Below are positions 6,641 to 14,359 of a stretch of 53,107 nt of DNA, piece by piece; position 1 is the first letter of the stretch; every line of letters starts with the position of its first letter. The notes under the pieces were generated by a model. That model was not told where the DNA came from. It saw only the letters and a program-made list of their open reading frames with translations, and did no database searches. The position numbers and the translations under genes are program-made. The DNA lies in assembly GCA_021846445.1 (NCBI GenBank), contig JAJZWY010000006.1:1-53107 (forward strand). Reading direction: 5' to 3'. This DNA comes from a bacterium (GTDB lineage: Bacteria > Patescibacteriota > Saccharimonadia > Saccharimonadales > UBA4665).

Positions 6641-7726
6641 ATGTCGGATGTTACATTTACAAAAATATCGCTAAGTCAACCTGATTTAAGATTACGGCTA
6701 AGAAGAGAAGATACCAGATTTAGTTATCGTAAACGAAATGTCCGTTTAATTAAAGATAGTGATCTTCAGGGTATCAAGATGCCTGCTTCTCAAGCTGATA
6801 TGCTGAAAAAGGGTAGTTTTCTAAAAACGCATACAGAAATTTATCCAGTCGATACTTCTTCAAATCATAATAACTTCAGTGAACTAAATAATCCTAAATC
6901 GCCAATTCTTCAATATATTGAAGTTCAATCAAATCGTAATACTCTAAAAGAACCTATCGTTGGAATAAATAAACAAAAAAACGACGGTTATTTTAATAAT
7001 ATTCGGAAGATTACCTTAAAATATGGCCTAACCATAATAGCTCTTCTATTGATTGGATTTGGGAGTTATTCAACTTTTGTTGGATGGAGAGCAAATAACT
7101 TGGTGAAAGAACAGGCTAACAAATTAACTACAATGGCTAATCAACTAACTAAGTTAGGGAAAATACCTCTAACATCAGCTACTTCCAGTAGTAGTGGAAC
7201 GAGTTCGACCGTTCCTAGTGGTCTATTATCTACTGCAAAGAATGGAGCTTATTATAATCCTCCATTTAACGCATCTCCCCTAGATCCTGTTCGTATTGTG
7301 ATTCCTTCTATCGGGGTAAATTCTTCAGTTTCACCTACCGGGTTAACTTCTTCAGGGGCTTTAGGTGTACCATATAATGTATTCTATACGGCCTGGTATG
7401 ATCAATCTGCTTTTCCCGGACAACAAGGTGCAACATTAATTGATGGACACGTCTCATCATGGACTTCAAAAGGTGTATTTTATTACATTAAAGACCTTAA
7501 GGCTGGAGATTTAATCAAGGTTACCAATAGAGCAGGCACAACTTTTAACTATAGCGTAGTTAAATCTCAAGTATTTAGTGCTAATTCGGTAAATATGGCA
7601 TCTGCAGTCACGCCAATTACTCCTGGCACCCCTGGGCTTAACTTAATTACTTGTACTGGTGACGTTATTCCAGGGACTAGTTTATTCAATGAAAGAGTTA
7701 TAGTTTATAGTTCTTTAGTGTCTTGA
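6641..7726 (+). CDS. Sortase (class E/F-like) with long cytoplasmic N-terminus
   Basis: The catalytic triad is visible: His270 in IDGHV, Cys338 in LITCTG and Arg352 in NERVIVY. The sortase barrel starts at about residue 215 (DPVRIVIPSIGVNSSV). One membrane span lies at about 128-148, so the active domain is outside. The first 127 residues are basic, polar and probably cytoplasmic, making the 361-residue protein much longer than typical class E or F sortases (about 200-250). It should cut the neighbouring APDTG protein between Thr and Gly and attach it to the wall. UGA is used as its stop codon. Confidence 0.92.
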   Translation: MSDVTFTKISLSQPDLRLRLRREDTRFSYRKRNVRLIKDSDLQGIKMPASQADMLKKGSFLKTHTEIYPVDTSSNHNNFSELNNPKSPILQYIEVQSNRNTLKEPIVGINKQKNDGYFNNIRKITLKYGLTIIALLLIGFGSYSTFVGWRANNLVKEQANKLTTMANQLTKLGKIPLTSATSSSSGTSSTVPSGLLSTAKNGAYYNPPFNASPLDPVRIVIPSIGVNSSVSPTGLTSSGALGVPYNVFYTAWYDQSAFPGQQGATLIDGHVSSWTSKGVFYYIKDLKAGDLIKVTNRAGTTFNYSVVKSQVFSANSVNMASAVTPITPGTPGLNLITCTGDVIPGTSLFNERVIVYSSLVS

Positions 7727-7749
7727 TTAACTCAAATAGATGTTCTTTA

Positions 7750-7791
7750 TTGACAATATTTTAGCATAAGAGTTATTATTATGAATATAAT
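7750..7791 (+). promoter_or_regulatory. Promoter region of the secreted repeat protein
   Basis: TTGACA (7750-7755) is followed after 18 nt by TATTAT (7774-7779). A perfect TATAAT also occurs at 7786-7791 without a matching -35. Either box would start transcription shortly before the ATG at 7813. Confidence 0.5.
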
Positions 7792-7812
7792 TAAGACAAT
7801 ATAAGGATGAAT

Positions 7813-8448
7813 ATGTTAAAAAATATCAAAAAAATATTGACAATCGGTGGCACAGTGCTTGTCTCGATTATTTTGTTTTCAAGCGTTAGCGTGTTTGCTA
7901 TACAAGTTAACTCAGCTGCAACGAATGCTTCTTCGGCTTCCTCTAACTCAAAATCAAATCCGGGCACAACTTATGCTAGTGTTGGGGCTTCGGCATCAGT
8001 GAATGCTTCCTCTAACTCAAAATCAAATCCGGGCTTGACTCAAGCGGAGATTAAGGTTTGTCAAAATAGACAAAGTGCTATTAACAATATAATGTCTAGG
8101 ATTGATACTAGAGCCCAAAATCAAGTAAATCTGTTTAATGGTATAGCTCAGAAAGTAGAGGCATTTTATGCAACGTCTGGAAAGACCGTTTCTAATTATT
8201 CAAGTTTAGTTAATAACATTTCCATTGCCTCTCAAAAAACTACCTCTGATCTATCGGTAGTTGATTCGAATTCAACATTCAATTGTTCAGGCCCGAACCC
8301 TAGAGCTATGATAAATAGCTTTAGAGGGTATTTAACTACTGAGATCTCAGACCTACAGAACTTAAGACTTCAGGTTAAAGATCTCATTGTTGCAATTGCT
8401 AAAGCAAATAATGTAACTATTACAAATCAAGCTAGTAGTGGGAATTAG
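7813..8448 (+). CDS. Secreted protein with internal Asn/Ser repeats
   Basis: The start chosen is the ATG at 7813, because AAGGA (7803-7807) lies at ideal spacing; an in-frame ATG at 7807 overlaps that site. The protein has a signal peptide (to about VSVFA), a low-complexity Ser/Asn/Ala region with the segment NSKSNPG repeated 23 residues apart, then a helical domain (about 75-200) with two cysteines (KVCQNR and FNCSG) that may form a disulfide. The family is not recognised. The pilin-like gene follows after 11 nt, and the pair sits just downstream of the sortase, suggesting a shared surface role. Confidence 0.7.
   Translation: MLKNIKKILTIGGTVLVSIILFSSVSVFAIQVNSAATNASSASSNSKSNPGTTYASVGASASVNASSNSKSNPGLTQAEIKVCQNRQSAINNIMSRIDTRAQNQVNLFNGIAQKVEAFYATSGKTVSNYSSLVNNISIASQKTTSDLSVVDSNSTFNCSGPNPRAMINSFRGYLTTEISDLQNLRLQVKDLIVAIAKANNVTITNQASSGN
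7936..8034 (+). repeat. Two exact 30-bp direct repeats in a coding region
   Basis: Positions 7936-7965 and 8005-8034 are identical over 30 bp and lie 69 bp apart, keeping the reading frame. They encode the repeated ASSNSKSNPG segment of the secreted protein and could expand or contract by slippage or recombination. Confidence 0.85.
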
Positions 8449-8459
8449 AGGAGGGAATA

Positions 8460-8771
8460 ATGAAAATTAATAGATCAAATAAGGGTTTTTCGGCAATTGA
8501 GAGTGTTTTAATCGTAGTTATTGTTCTAGCAATAGCTGGAGTTGGTTATTATGTTTATAAGGCCAACAAAAGCAGTTTAAGTCCTAATAATACGCCGAAC
8601 GTTTCAACTGTAGCTACTTATCAGTCCCCTCCAGTTAGCACACCTGTAGCTCCTGCCTCAATTTCTAGTGCTTCTCAGCTAAATAGTGTATATCAGGAAT
8701 TAAACCAAACAGCTATAGGAGCTAATAGTACTGACTCCAACCAGCTTTTGGTACAAGCAAATGGATTCTAG
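8460..8771 (+). CDS. Type IV pilin-like protein with prepilin leader
   Basis: The 103-residue product begins MKINRSNKG followed by FSAIESVLIVVIVLAIAGVG: a short basic leader ending in Gly, then Phe at +1, Glu at +5 and a long hydrophobic helix. This is the type III prepilin signal cut by PilD. The rest is a short Pro/Ser-rich tail without a globular pilin domain, so it may be a minor pilin or pseudopilin. A very strong ribosome site (AGGAGGG, 8450-8456) precedes it. No prepilin peptidase or pilus assembly gene is in the window. Confidence 0.72.
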   Translation: MKINRSNKGFSAIESVLIVVIVLAIAGVGYYVYKANKSSLSPNNTPNVSTVATYQSPPVSTPVAPASISSASQLNSVYQELNQTAIGANSTDSNQLLVQANGF

Positions 8772-8830
8772 GAGAGTAACGAAACAGTTTTGTCTTTTAG
8801 GGCACGATCTTAGTGCGTAGACAGTTTAGC

Positions 8831-10351
8831 CTAAGAATAACCAGAGAACAAATCAGTTGTTATATTTCTAGGGGATATATTGTTTTTTCTTAGTTCTCTG
8901 GTTAATTGCTTGACCATGATGTTGGGCCCGGATATATATATTAATCTTTGATCTATGTCGTCAACTACTTTTTCTAATATATTAAAATCTAATCTCTGGT
9001 TTATAATATTTGGGACTTTTAGGTTTACCTTTTTATCCGTTAGAACAAAGTATATTTTTATTCCTAGATTTTGGGTTGCTTCCTTTAAAATATCTCTATA
9101 GATAATCTCTGTTTCATTCTTGATGGAATAAAACAAAATTATATCCCTCTTTTCGTCTTTATCTATTAAGTATTTGAGCATACTCCTAAACGGTGTAATT
9201 CCGATACCTCCTCCAATAAAGAGTAATTTTCTTGATTTATCATTTGGGAGTATAAAATCACCACCTAAATTGCCGGCTAGTAATAATGAATTTTTGTTTA
9301 AACTTAGCATGGCTTTTTTGAAGCTACTTCCTTTGTTATAGAACTTAACTCCAATACGGACGTCTTTTTCGGTAGGAGAAGACGAAAGCGTGAAATATCT
9401 TCTATTACCCCTAGAATCAGTGTTGCTATGTGGAATTGTCCATTCCATGTATTGACCTGGTAAATAACTAAAGTTCTTGGTTGGATTGAAAACAAATTCT
9501 AGACAATCTTTACTTAGTCTAATTTTTTCTTTCAAAATTGGGAGTAAATTAACCTTAGGATTAACAATAAAAGAATAAATATTACCGATAACTAGAGAAA
9601 TTTCCGGTGTTGTGTAAAAATTGAGGAAATGAACTTGGGGTGGGAGTAAAAATCCGACTATTCCACCGTATATCAGCTGGTTCTTCTTTTTTACGGGTGA
9701 CGTAAGTGGTTCTGTTAGCATTACTAATCCCAAGAAGAATACTGCTGATTCAAAAACCATATCATATATACTTGTGGAAACACTTACTCTGGAAATCAGG
9801 GCGAAAAGAATGGTAGAAAGCGAAGTGGAGATTAAATAAACTAAAATCATCTTTTCTCTTCTAATTTTTCGGATAATTAGGTAACCACCAATTATAACCA
9901 ATGGGAGCATTGATCCAGTTCCAATCCACCAATTAGCTGTTTGATGTGGTCCAAGTGCAGTTAAAACAACTGCAATTGCTGCTGGATTAAAAATATGTTT
10001 ATGTTTGTAGGTAAGGATGTATTTTGATGCCATCGCCAGTCCAGAAGCAGCCAGCATGAACAGGATATTATATAAGCCTAAAGTTGGAGATATTATTAAT
10101 GAAAGAATTAGGCCAGTGATAATTGAAGATTCAAATGCAGTAGGTAGGTCGAAAATAGAGGCAAAAATTAAATTAATTAACCAACAACTAAAAACAGTTA
10201 TTGCACTACTTAGTAAGATAGACAAAGGATTATATGTAATAGTCCCTAAAAGTGCCAGTATTATGGCTAGTGCAATAAGCGAGGTCAAGTAATAGATTAG
10301 TAATCTATACATACTAAACCTATCTAGAAATTGATCAATTTTTAAAAGCAT
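8831..10351 (-). CDS. RnfD/NqrB-like membrane domain fused to FAD/NAD(P) oxidoreductase
   Basis: The first ~260 of 506 residues form about nine or ten membrane spans with RnfD/NqrB-type features (HKHIFNPAAIAVVL; FFLGLVMLTEPLTSPV near 205-220). The rest is a ferredoxin-NADP reductase-like unit: FAD-binding RYFTLSSSP, NAD-binding FIGGGIGITPFRSML and the closing YISGPNIMVKQL. It would pass electrons from NAD(P)H through FAD into or across the membrane. No S/T-GAT flavinylation motif is seen in the membrane part, so the ApbE target is probably the FMN-binding neighbour. Its ATG overlaps the apbE stop by one base (TAATG). Confidence 0.85.
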   Translation of the reverse strand: MLLKIDQFLDRFSMYRLLIYYLTSLIALAIILALLGTITYNPLSILLSSAITVFSCWLINLIFASIFDLPTAFESSIITGLILSLIISPTLGLYNILFMLAASGLAMASKYILTYKHKHIFNPAAIAVVLTALGPHQTANWWIGTGSMLPLVIIGGYLIIRKIRREKMILVYLISTSLSTILFALISRVSVSTSIYDMVFESAVFFLGLVMLTEPLTSPVKKKNQLIYGGIVGFLLPPQVHFLNFYTTPEISLVIGNIYSFIVNPKVNLLPILKEKIRLSKDCLEFVFNPTKNFSYLPGQYMEWTIPHSNTDSRGNRRYFTLSSSPTEKDVRIGVKFYNKGSSFKKAMLSLNKNSLLLAGNLGGDFILPNDKSRKLLFIGGGIGITPFRSMLKYLIDKDEKRDIILFYSIKNETEIIYRDILKEATQNLGIKIYFVLTDKKVNLKVPNIINQRLDFNILEKVVDDIDQRLIYISGPNIMVKQLTRELRKNNISPRNITTDLFSGYS

Positions 10352-11091
10352 TAATTAACCTCGTATTTTCCGAGTCCAGTAGTTAATGTTGATATCTTAT
10401 TCTCGTCTATCATATATCCTTCTAAACTTTTTTTATTCTCAATAAAATTAATTCCGCCCCTACCCATAGCAAAAGCTGCGGTTGCGAATCGATCCGCTTC
10501 ATAAACATTAGGACCAATTACTGTTAGGCTAACTATCTCCTTAATGACGTTATTGGTTTTAGGGTTGTAGATATGATCTCCCCTAATGTATGATCCTGAA
10601 GTAGCAATGCCTTTGTTTCTAAGTTTAAAATTTTTTACAATTGAATTAATTTCGAATGGATTTCGAATTCCGATTAACCAATATTGATACTTATTTTGTT
10701 TTGCCCCTCCCATTGCTTGAATGTCTCCACTTCCATCAACAAAATAATTTTTATAACCAGCATTTTTAATTAATTTGGATGCCTGATAAATGGCATATCC
10801 TTTGACTATTCCGGAGGGATCTATATTGCCATTATGGTTTATATTAAAAAAGCCATTGGTTTCTTTTTTTGTTTTTTTGGCCAATGAAAAAATTTGTCGA
10901 ACTTGTCTAGGCCAATACTCCTGTTGAAGTCCATTATTAATTTTTGAGATAAGACTATTTTTTTTATACGTTGAGAAAACTTGGTCAATATCCTTAAGAT
11001 AATTAAAAACATCATTAAATATATGAGTGTCATCACAATCCTCAATGTGAATTGTAATTGGCATTCCCATTATAATCTTAGTTTTACGCAT
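10351..11091 (-). CDS. apbE: FAD:protein FMN transferase (ApbE)
   Basis: ApbE enzymes attach FMN from FAD through a phosphoester to Thr in S/T-GAT motifs. Supporting motifs are MGMPITIHIED near the start, the DPSGIVKGYAIYQASKLI block, DGSGDIQAMG, IATSGSYIRG and EADRFATAAFAMG. The start at 11091 is preferred over one at 11109, because AAGG precedes it and it overlaps the upstream gene by only 8 nt (ATGCGTAA). No signal peptide is evident, whereas extracytoplasmic ApbE proteins usually carry one, so the site of action is unclear. The neighbour upstream encodes a target with an SGAT motif. Confidence 0.92.
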   Translation of the reverse strand: MRKTKIIMGMPITIHIEDCDDTHIFNDVFNYLKDIDQVFSTYKKNSLISKINNGLQQEYWPRQVRQIFSLAKKTKKETNGFFNINHNGNIDPSGIVKGYAIYQASKLIKNAGYKNYFVDGSGDIQAMGGAKQNKYQYWLIGIRNPFEINSIVKNFKLRNKGIATSGSYIRGDHIYNPKTNNVIKEIVSLTVIGPNVYEADRFATAAFAMGRGGINFIENKKSLEGYMIDENKISTLTTGLGKYEVN

Positions 11092-11581
11092 GAGCCTTAG
11101 ATAATGCATTAGTTAATGACTGAATAAAAGCCTCGGAAGTAAATGTTGCTCCAGAAATGATTTGGACATTAGCATTCTGAGACTGAATAGTCTCTTGTTT
11201 TAAATAAGGTATAGCTTGCTGGTTAATATAAACCGAGGCTGGATGAGAATTAGGATAGGATAAAAATTTAAGATTAGTTATTTTGTTATTGTTAATAACA
11301 GCTTGAACTTGAACTTGACCATAATAGGCGTCAGCAACTGAGCCTGTGTAAGTACCATTTTTATAGCCAGTAGTTGTTGGGTTTGTGGTATTTGATTCAT
11401 TAGAACTATTTGTTTTTTGACTAGAAGAATAAGTTAGTGAACTTGGGTTAGCAGAGAATGAACTGGTTGTTTGCCTAGACAGATTACTTGGTTTAGCTAT
11501 GCGTGGTCGTTGATGCCTAATACCTATAGAATAGACAAAAAACACTACAAGAATTGCCACACTAACAAAAAATTTCTTCAC
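11084..11581 (-). CDS. Exported FMN-binding domain protein
   Basis: The 165-residue protein has an N-terminal membrane anchor or signal (about 4-20), a Ser/Asn/Thr-rich linker (about 30-72), then an FMN_bind domain: GYKNGTYTGSVADAYYGQVQVQAVINNNKI, and SGAT at 143-146 followed by FTSEAF. Thr146 is the predicted covalent FMN attachment site for ApbE. The protein would sit outside the membrane as a flavin electron carrier. It lies between the PAP2 gene (6 nt upstream) and apbE (overlapping). Confidence 0.9.
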   Translation of the reverse strand: MKKFFVSVAILVVFFVYSIGIRHQRPRIAKPSNLSRQTTSSFSANPSSLTYSSSQKTNSSNESNTTNPTTTGYKNGTYTGSVADAYYGQVQVQAVINNNKITNLKFLSYPNSHPASVYINQQAIPYLKQETIQSQNANVQIISGATFTSEAFIQSLTNALSKAHA

Positions 11582-11587
11582 GCTTTT

Positions 11588-12088
11588 TTATTTCGGATTA
11601 TAATTTGGAAGCTTCTTTTTAATATATAAATTGACAATGTAGTATGAGCATACTGCTCCAATAATTCCAAATATCCATCCTGCTCCTATGTCCAAAGGAG
11701 TATGAACTTTAGCTAGTACTCTAGCTACGCCAATAATAACTGTAAGGACTAATAGCAAATAGCCATATTTTTTGCTGAAGAAAAAAGTAACAGCAGTTAA
11801 AGTACCACTCAAAAGAGCATGATCAGACGGGAAACCATTATCCGGAGCATGGGGTACTAGTGGTTTGACGTGTTCTACAACAAAAGGTCTAGGATCATAA
11901 TAAAGTGCTCCACCGATAGTTCTTAATGTAAAAGCTATTGCTCCTGCAATAATAATCAAAATAGCAATTTTTATTCTATCTTCCTTCTTGACCGTCCACC
12001 AGGCTATCAATTCAATCAATATAGTCAAGTATATTAAGTACTCGGCAGATATTTTTATGACTTCATTCATTGAATTTAGTATACCCAT
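11588..12088 (-). CDS. PAP2-family membrane phosphatase (undecaprenyl-pyrophosphatase-like)
   Basis: The 166-residue integral membrane protein carries the PAP2 motifs: YYDPRPF (motif 1; the usual Lys six residues before RP is absent), FPSDHALLSGT (motif 2, catalytic His) and ARVLAKVHTPLDIGAGW (motif 3, nucleophile His). Such enzymes recycle undecaprenyl pyrophosphate for wall or glycan synthesis. A TATAAA box about 5 nt upstream of the ATG suggests a leaderless start for the four-gene minus-strand operon. An in-frame Met at codon 7 is an alternative start. Confidence 0.85.
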   Translation of the reverse strand: MGILNSMNEVIKISAEYLIYLTILIELIAWWTVKKEDRIKIAILIIIAGAIAFTLRTIGGALYYDPRPFVVEHVKPLVPHAPDNGFPSDHALLSGTLTAVTFFFSKKYGYLLLVLTVIIGVARVLAKVHTPLDIGAGWIFGIIGAVCSYYIVNLYIKKKLPNYNPK

Positions 12089-12146
12089 ATTTTTTATAAT
12101 TTAAAACTAAATAAATAAAAATATTGGCTTATTTTCAGTTTTTATT

Positions 12147-12155
12147 TGTTATACT
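12147..12155 (+). promoter_or_regulatory. Extended -10 promoter, leaderless type
   Basis: TGTTATACT ends 10 nt before the ATG of the sulfoquinovose synthase gene. It faces away from the minus-strand flavin operon. Confidence 0.55.
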
Positions 12156-12165
12156 TAGTTAAATT

Positions 12166-13323
12166 ATGAAAATTATTGTATTTGGAGGAGATGGTTTTTG
12201 TGGCTGGCCAACTTCACTTCATTTGTCGTCCAAAGGTCATCAAGTTTTAATAATAGACAATTTCAGCAGACGTAAAATAGATATCGATTTAGGAACTAAT
12301 TCCCTAACACCGATCCAAAATATGTCCCGTAGACTTGAAACCTGGAGAAAGCTAACTGGAAATAAGATAGAATTCGAAAATATAGATATAGCTAGAGATT
12401 TTGACAAATTGGTAAATATATTCTTAAAATTTAAACCAGATGGAGTAGTTCATTTCGCAGAGCAAAGAGCTGCACCATATTCAATGAAGAATTCAACAAC
12501 AAAAAGATATACAGTCGATAATAACGTTAACGCAACCAACAATATATTGTGTGCTATAGTTGAGTGCAAATTAGATATTCACCTAGTTCATCTAGGAACT
12601 ATGGGTGTCTATGGTTATGGATGGATGGACGATAATCCTATTCCTGAAGGATACGTAGAAGTAACAATTGACACTAAAAACGGAAAATTGAAGAAAGAAA
12701 TCCTTCATCCGGTTAATCCCGGGTCAATTTATCATATGACCAAAACTTTGGATCAACTAATGTTTGGTTATTATGCTAAAAATAATCTAATTCGGGTTAC
12801 TGATCTTCATCAAGGAGTTGTCTGGGGAACACAAACTGCCGAAACTAAACTTGATCAGAATTTAATTAATCGTTTTGATTATGACGGTGATTACGGTACA
12901 GTCTTAAATAGATTTTTAATGCAAGTGGCCATCAATCATCCATTAACCATTTATGGAACTGGTGGTCAAACTAGAGCATTTATTCATATTAGTGATACCG
13001 TTAAATGTATTGAGATAGCAATTAATAATCCACCCAAGAAAGGTGACAGACCGTTAATATTTAATCAGGTAACTGAAACTAGAAGAGTTTCGGAACTTGC
13101 TTTGCTTGTTTCTAAAAAAACTGGTGCTAAAATTGAATACCTTAAAAATCCTAGGAAAGAAGCATCAGAAAACGAATTAGTTGTTGAAAACAAGAAATTC
13201 CTAAAACTTGGCCTTAACCCAACTACTCTTAGTGAGGGACTTTTAGATGAAGTAACTGAGATTGCTAGGAAATATGTCGATCGAGTAGACGAAAAAACTA
13301 TTTTACCAAGGAGTAAGTGGTAG
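12166..13323 (+). CDS. UDP-sulfoquinovose synthase (SQD1/SqdB type)
   Basis: This short-chain dehydrogenase-like enzyme would convert UDP-glucose and sulfite to UDP-sulfoquinovose. The match to SQD1 runs along most of its 385 residues: GGDGFCGWPTSLHLS at the NAD site, DNFSRRKIDIDLG, VHFAEQRAAPYSM, LGTMGVYGYG, catalytic SIYHMTK (Y-H-x-x-K, with the His typical of SQD1), TDLHQGVVWG and YGTGGQTRAFIHI. Ordinary sugar epimerases lack the EQRxAPYSM and YHxxK combination. No SqdX/SQD2 sulfolipid transferase is seen; the neighbours suggest a glycan. A terminator follows directly. Confidence 0.93.
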   Translation: MKIIVFGGDGFCGWPTSLHLSSKGHQVLIIDNFSRRKIDIDLGTNSLTPIQNMSRRLETWRKLTGNKIEFENIDIARDFDKLVNIFLKFKPDGVVHFAEQRAAPYSMKNSTTKRYTVDNNVNATNNILCAIVECKLDIHLVHLGTMGVYGYGWMDDNPIPEGYVEVTIDTKNGKLKKEILHPVNPGSIYHMTKTLDQLMFGYYAKNNLIRVTDLHQGVVWGTQTAETKLDQNLINRFDYDGDYGTVLNRFLMQVAINHPLTIYGTGGQTRAFIHISDTVKCIEIAINNPPKKGDRPLIFNQVTETRRVSELALLVSKKTGAKIEYLKNPRKEASENELVVENKKFLKLGLNPTTLSEGLLDEVTEIARKYVDRVDEKTILPRSKW

Positions 13324-13355
13324 ATCAGTTTTTAATTTTTAAGTGATCTTTTTTT
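13322..13355 (+). terminator. Rho-independent terminator
   Basis: AGATCAGTT (13322-13330) pairs with AAGTGATCT (13341-13349) with one G-G mismatch and a 10-nt loop, followed by a T run to 13355. It overlaps the stop of the sulfoquinovose synthase gene and the 3' end of the convergent GT2 gene, and has a T tail only on the plus strand. Confidence 0.65.
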
Positions 13356-14284
13356 ATTATTTCCAGGCTATCTTCTAAAATTATTCGATTAATCCTAATT
13401 AGATCAGCAATAATACCTAAAGCAAAAGAAATAAAGCTACCAAAAATAAATATAGACCCCAGTAGTAGCGATTGAATATGATGTGCGCCAAAGGCAGTCC
13501 GGTGATGAGTAATAGCAATCTCTATAAAGTTAATAATTGGAATTATCCCAATAATTAATAAAACAAATCCAAGACTAAAGAAAAAAGCATATGGCCTATA
13601 CATAATAAAGGCTCTAATTATAGTAGGTGCAGATTTTCGAATATGCTGCCACGAAGATTTAAATTGTCTAGAATTACGTGTTTTTGGGTTTGTTTGGATG
13701 GGTAAAATAGCAATTTTGTGTTTCTTTTGAGAGGCTTGGATGGTTGTTTCGGTAGCCCAGCTATAATCTGCGATAGGGTTAAGTTGAATTGCGGCAAGTC
13801 TTGAATAGGCCCTAAATCCACTTATAGCATCAGGAACATTACTGCTGGCGGCAACATTAAGTACTCTAGTGCCAAGTTTTTGAAACATTTTTTTAGACCA
13901 TGAGAAATGTTTAATCGTTTGAGTTTGTCTATCTCCTATGACTAAATCAGCATCACCTTTCATAATTGGTTTAATTAAGTCAGGAATTCTTTGTTGGGGA
14001 TATTGATTATCACCTTCAGTTAAAACAATTATGTCTGCCCCCAATTCCAGAGATTTGAAGAGACCATGTTTAAAGGATTTAGATAGACCTTGATTAGTTG
14101 TGTGAAAAAGGAAATGTTTAACCCCTAGTTTTTTGGCTACTTGAACAGTTTTATCAGTACTTCCATCATCTATCAACAAAATATCTATTTTATCAATTCC
14201 TGCTATTTCTTTGGGTATGCTTTTTAAAACAATAGGTAATGTTTTTTCTTCATTCAGACATGGAATCATTATGACTAGTTTCAT
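13325..14284 (-). CDS. GT2 family glycosyltransferase (dolichyl/polyprenyl-phosphate sugar type)
   Basis: The 319-residue protein has the GT2 A-type fold signature (IPCLNEEKTLPIVL, LLIDDGSTDKT) and two C-terminal membrane spans (about 232-252 and 272-298). The site that usually reads D-A-D-G-Q is here T-E-G-D-N-Q, as in some DPM-like proteins. It should load a sugar from a nucleotide donor onto a lipid phosphate, which the neighbouring GT-C enzymes could then use. AAGGAG lies 12 nt before the ATG. Confidence 0.85.
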   Translation of the reverse strand: MKLVIMIPCLNEEKTLPIVLKSIPKEIAGIDKIDILLIDDGSTDKTVQVAKKLGVKHFLFHTTNQGLSKSFKHGLFKSLELGADIIVLTEGDNQYPQQRIPDLIKPIMKGDADLVIGDRQTQTIKHFSWSKKMFQKLGTRVLNVAASSNVPDAISGFRAYSRLAAIQLNPIADYSWATETTIQASQKKHKIAILPIQTNPKTRNSRQFKSSWQHIRKSAPTIIRAFIMYRPYAFFFSLGFVLLIIGIIPIINFIEIAITHHRTAFGAHHIQSLLLGSIFIFGSFISFALGIIADLIRINRIILEDSLEIIKKDHLKIKN

Positions 14285-14359
14285 TTGATTAATCTGCTCC
14301 TTAAAATATTTTAGTATTATACATCACAATTTGATTAATATGCCATATTATCATTTTGT

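Noticed and set aside
10017..10292. Plus-strand open frame within the RnfD-like gene
   Set aside because: No ribosome site or family resemblance, and it is antisense to a convincing membrane domain.
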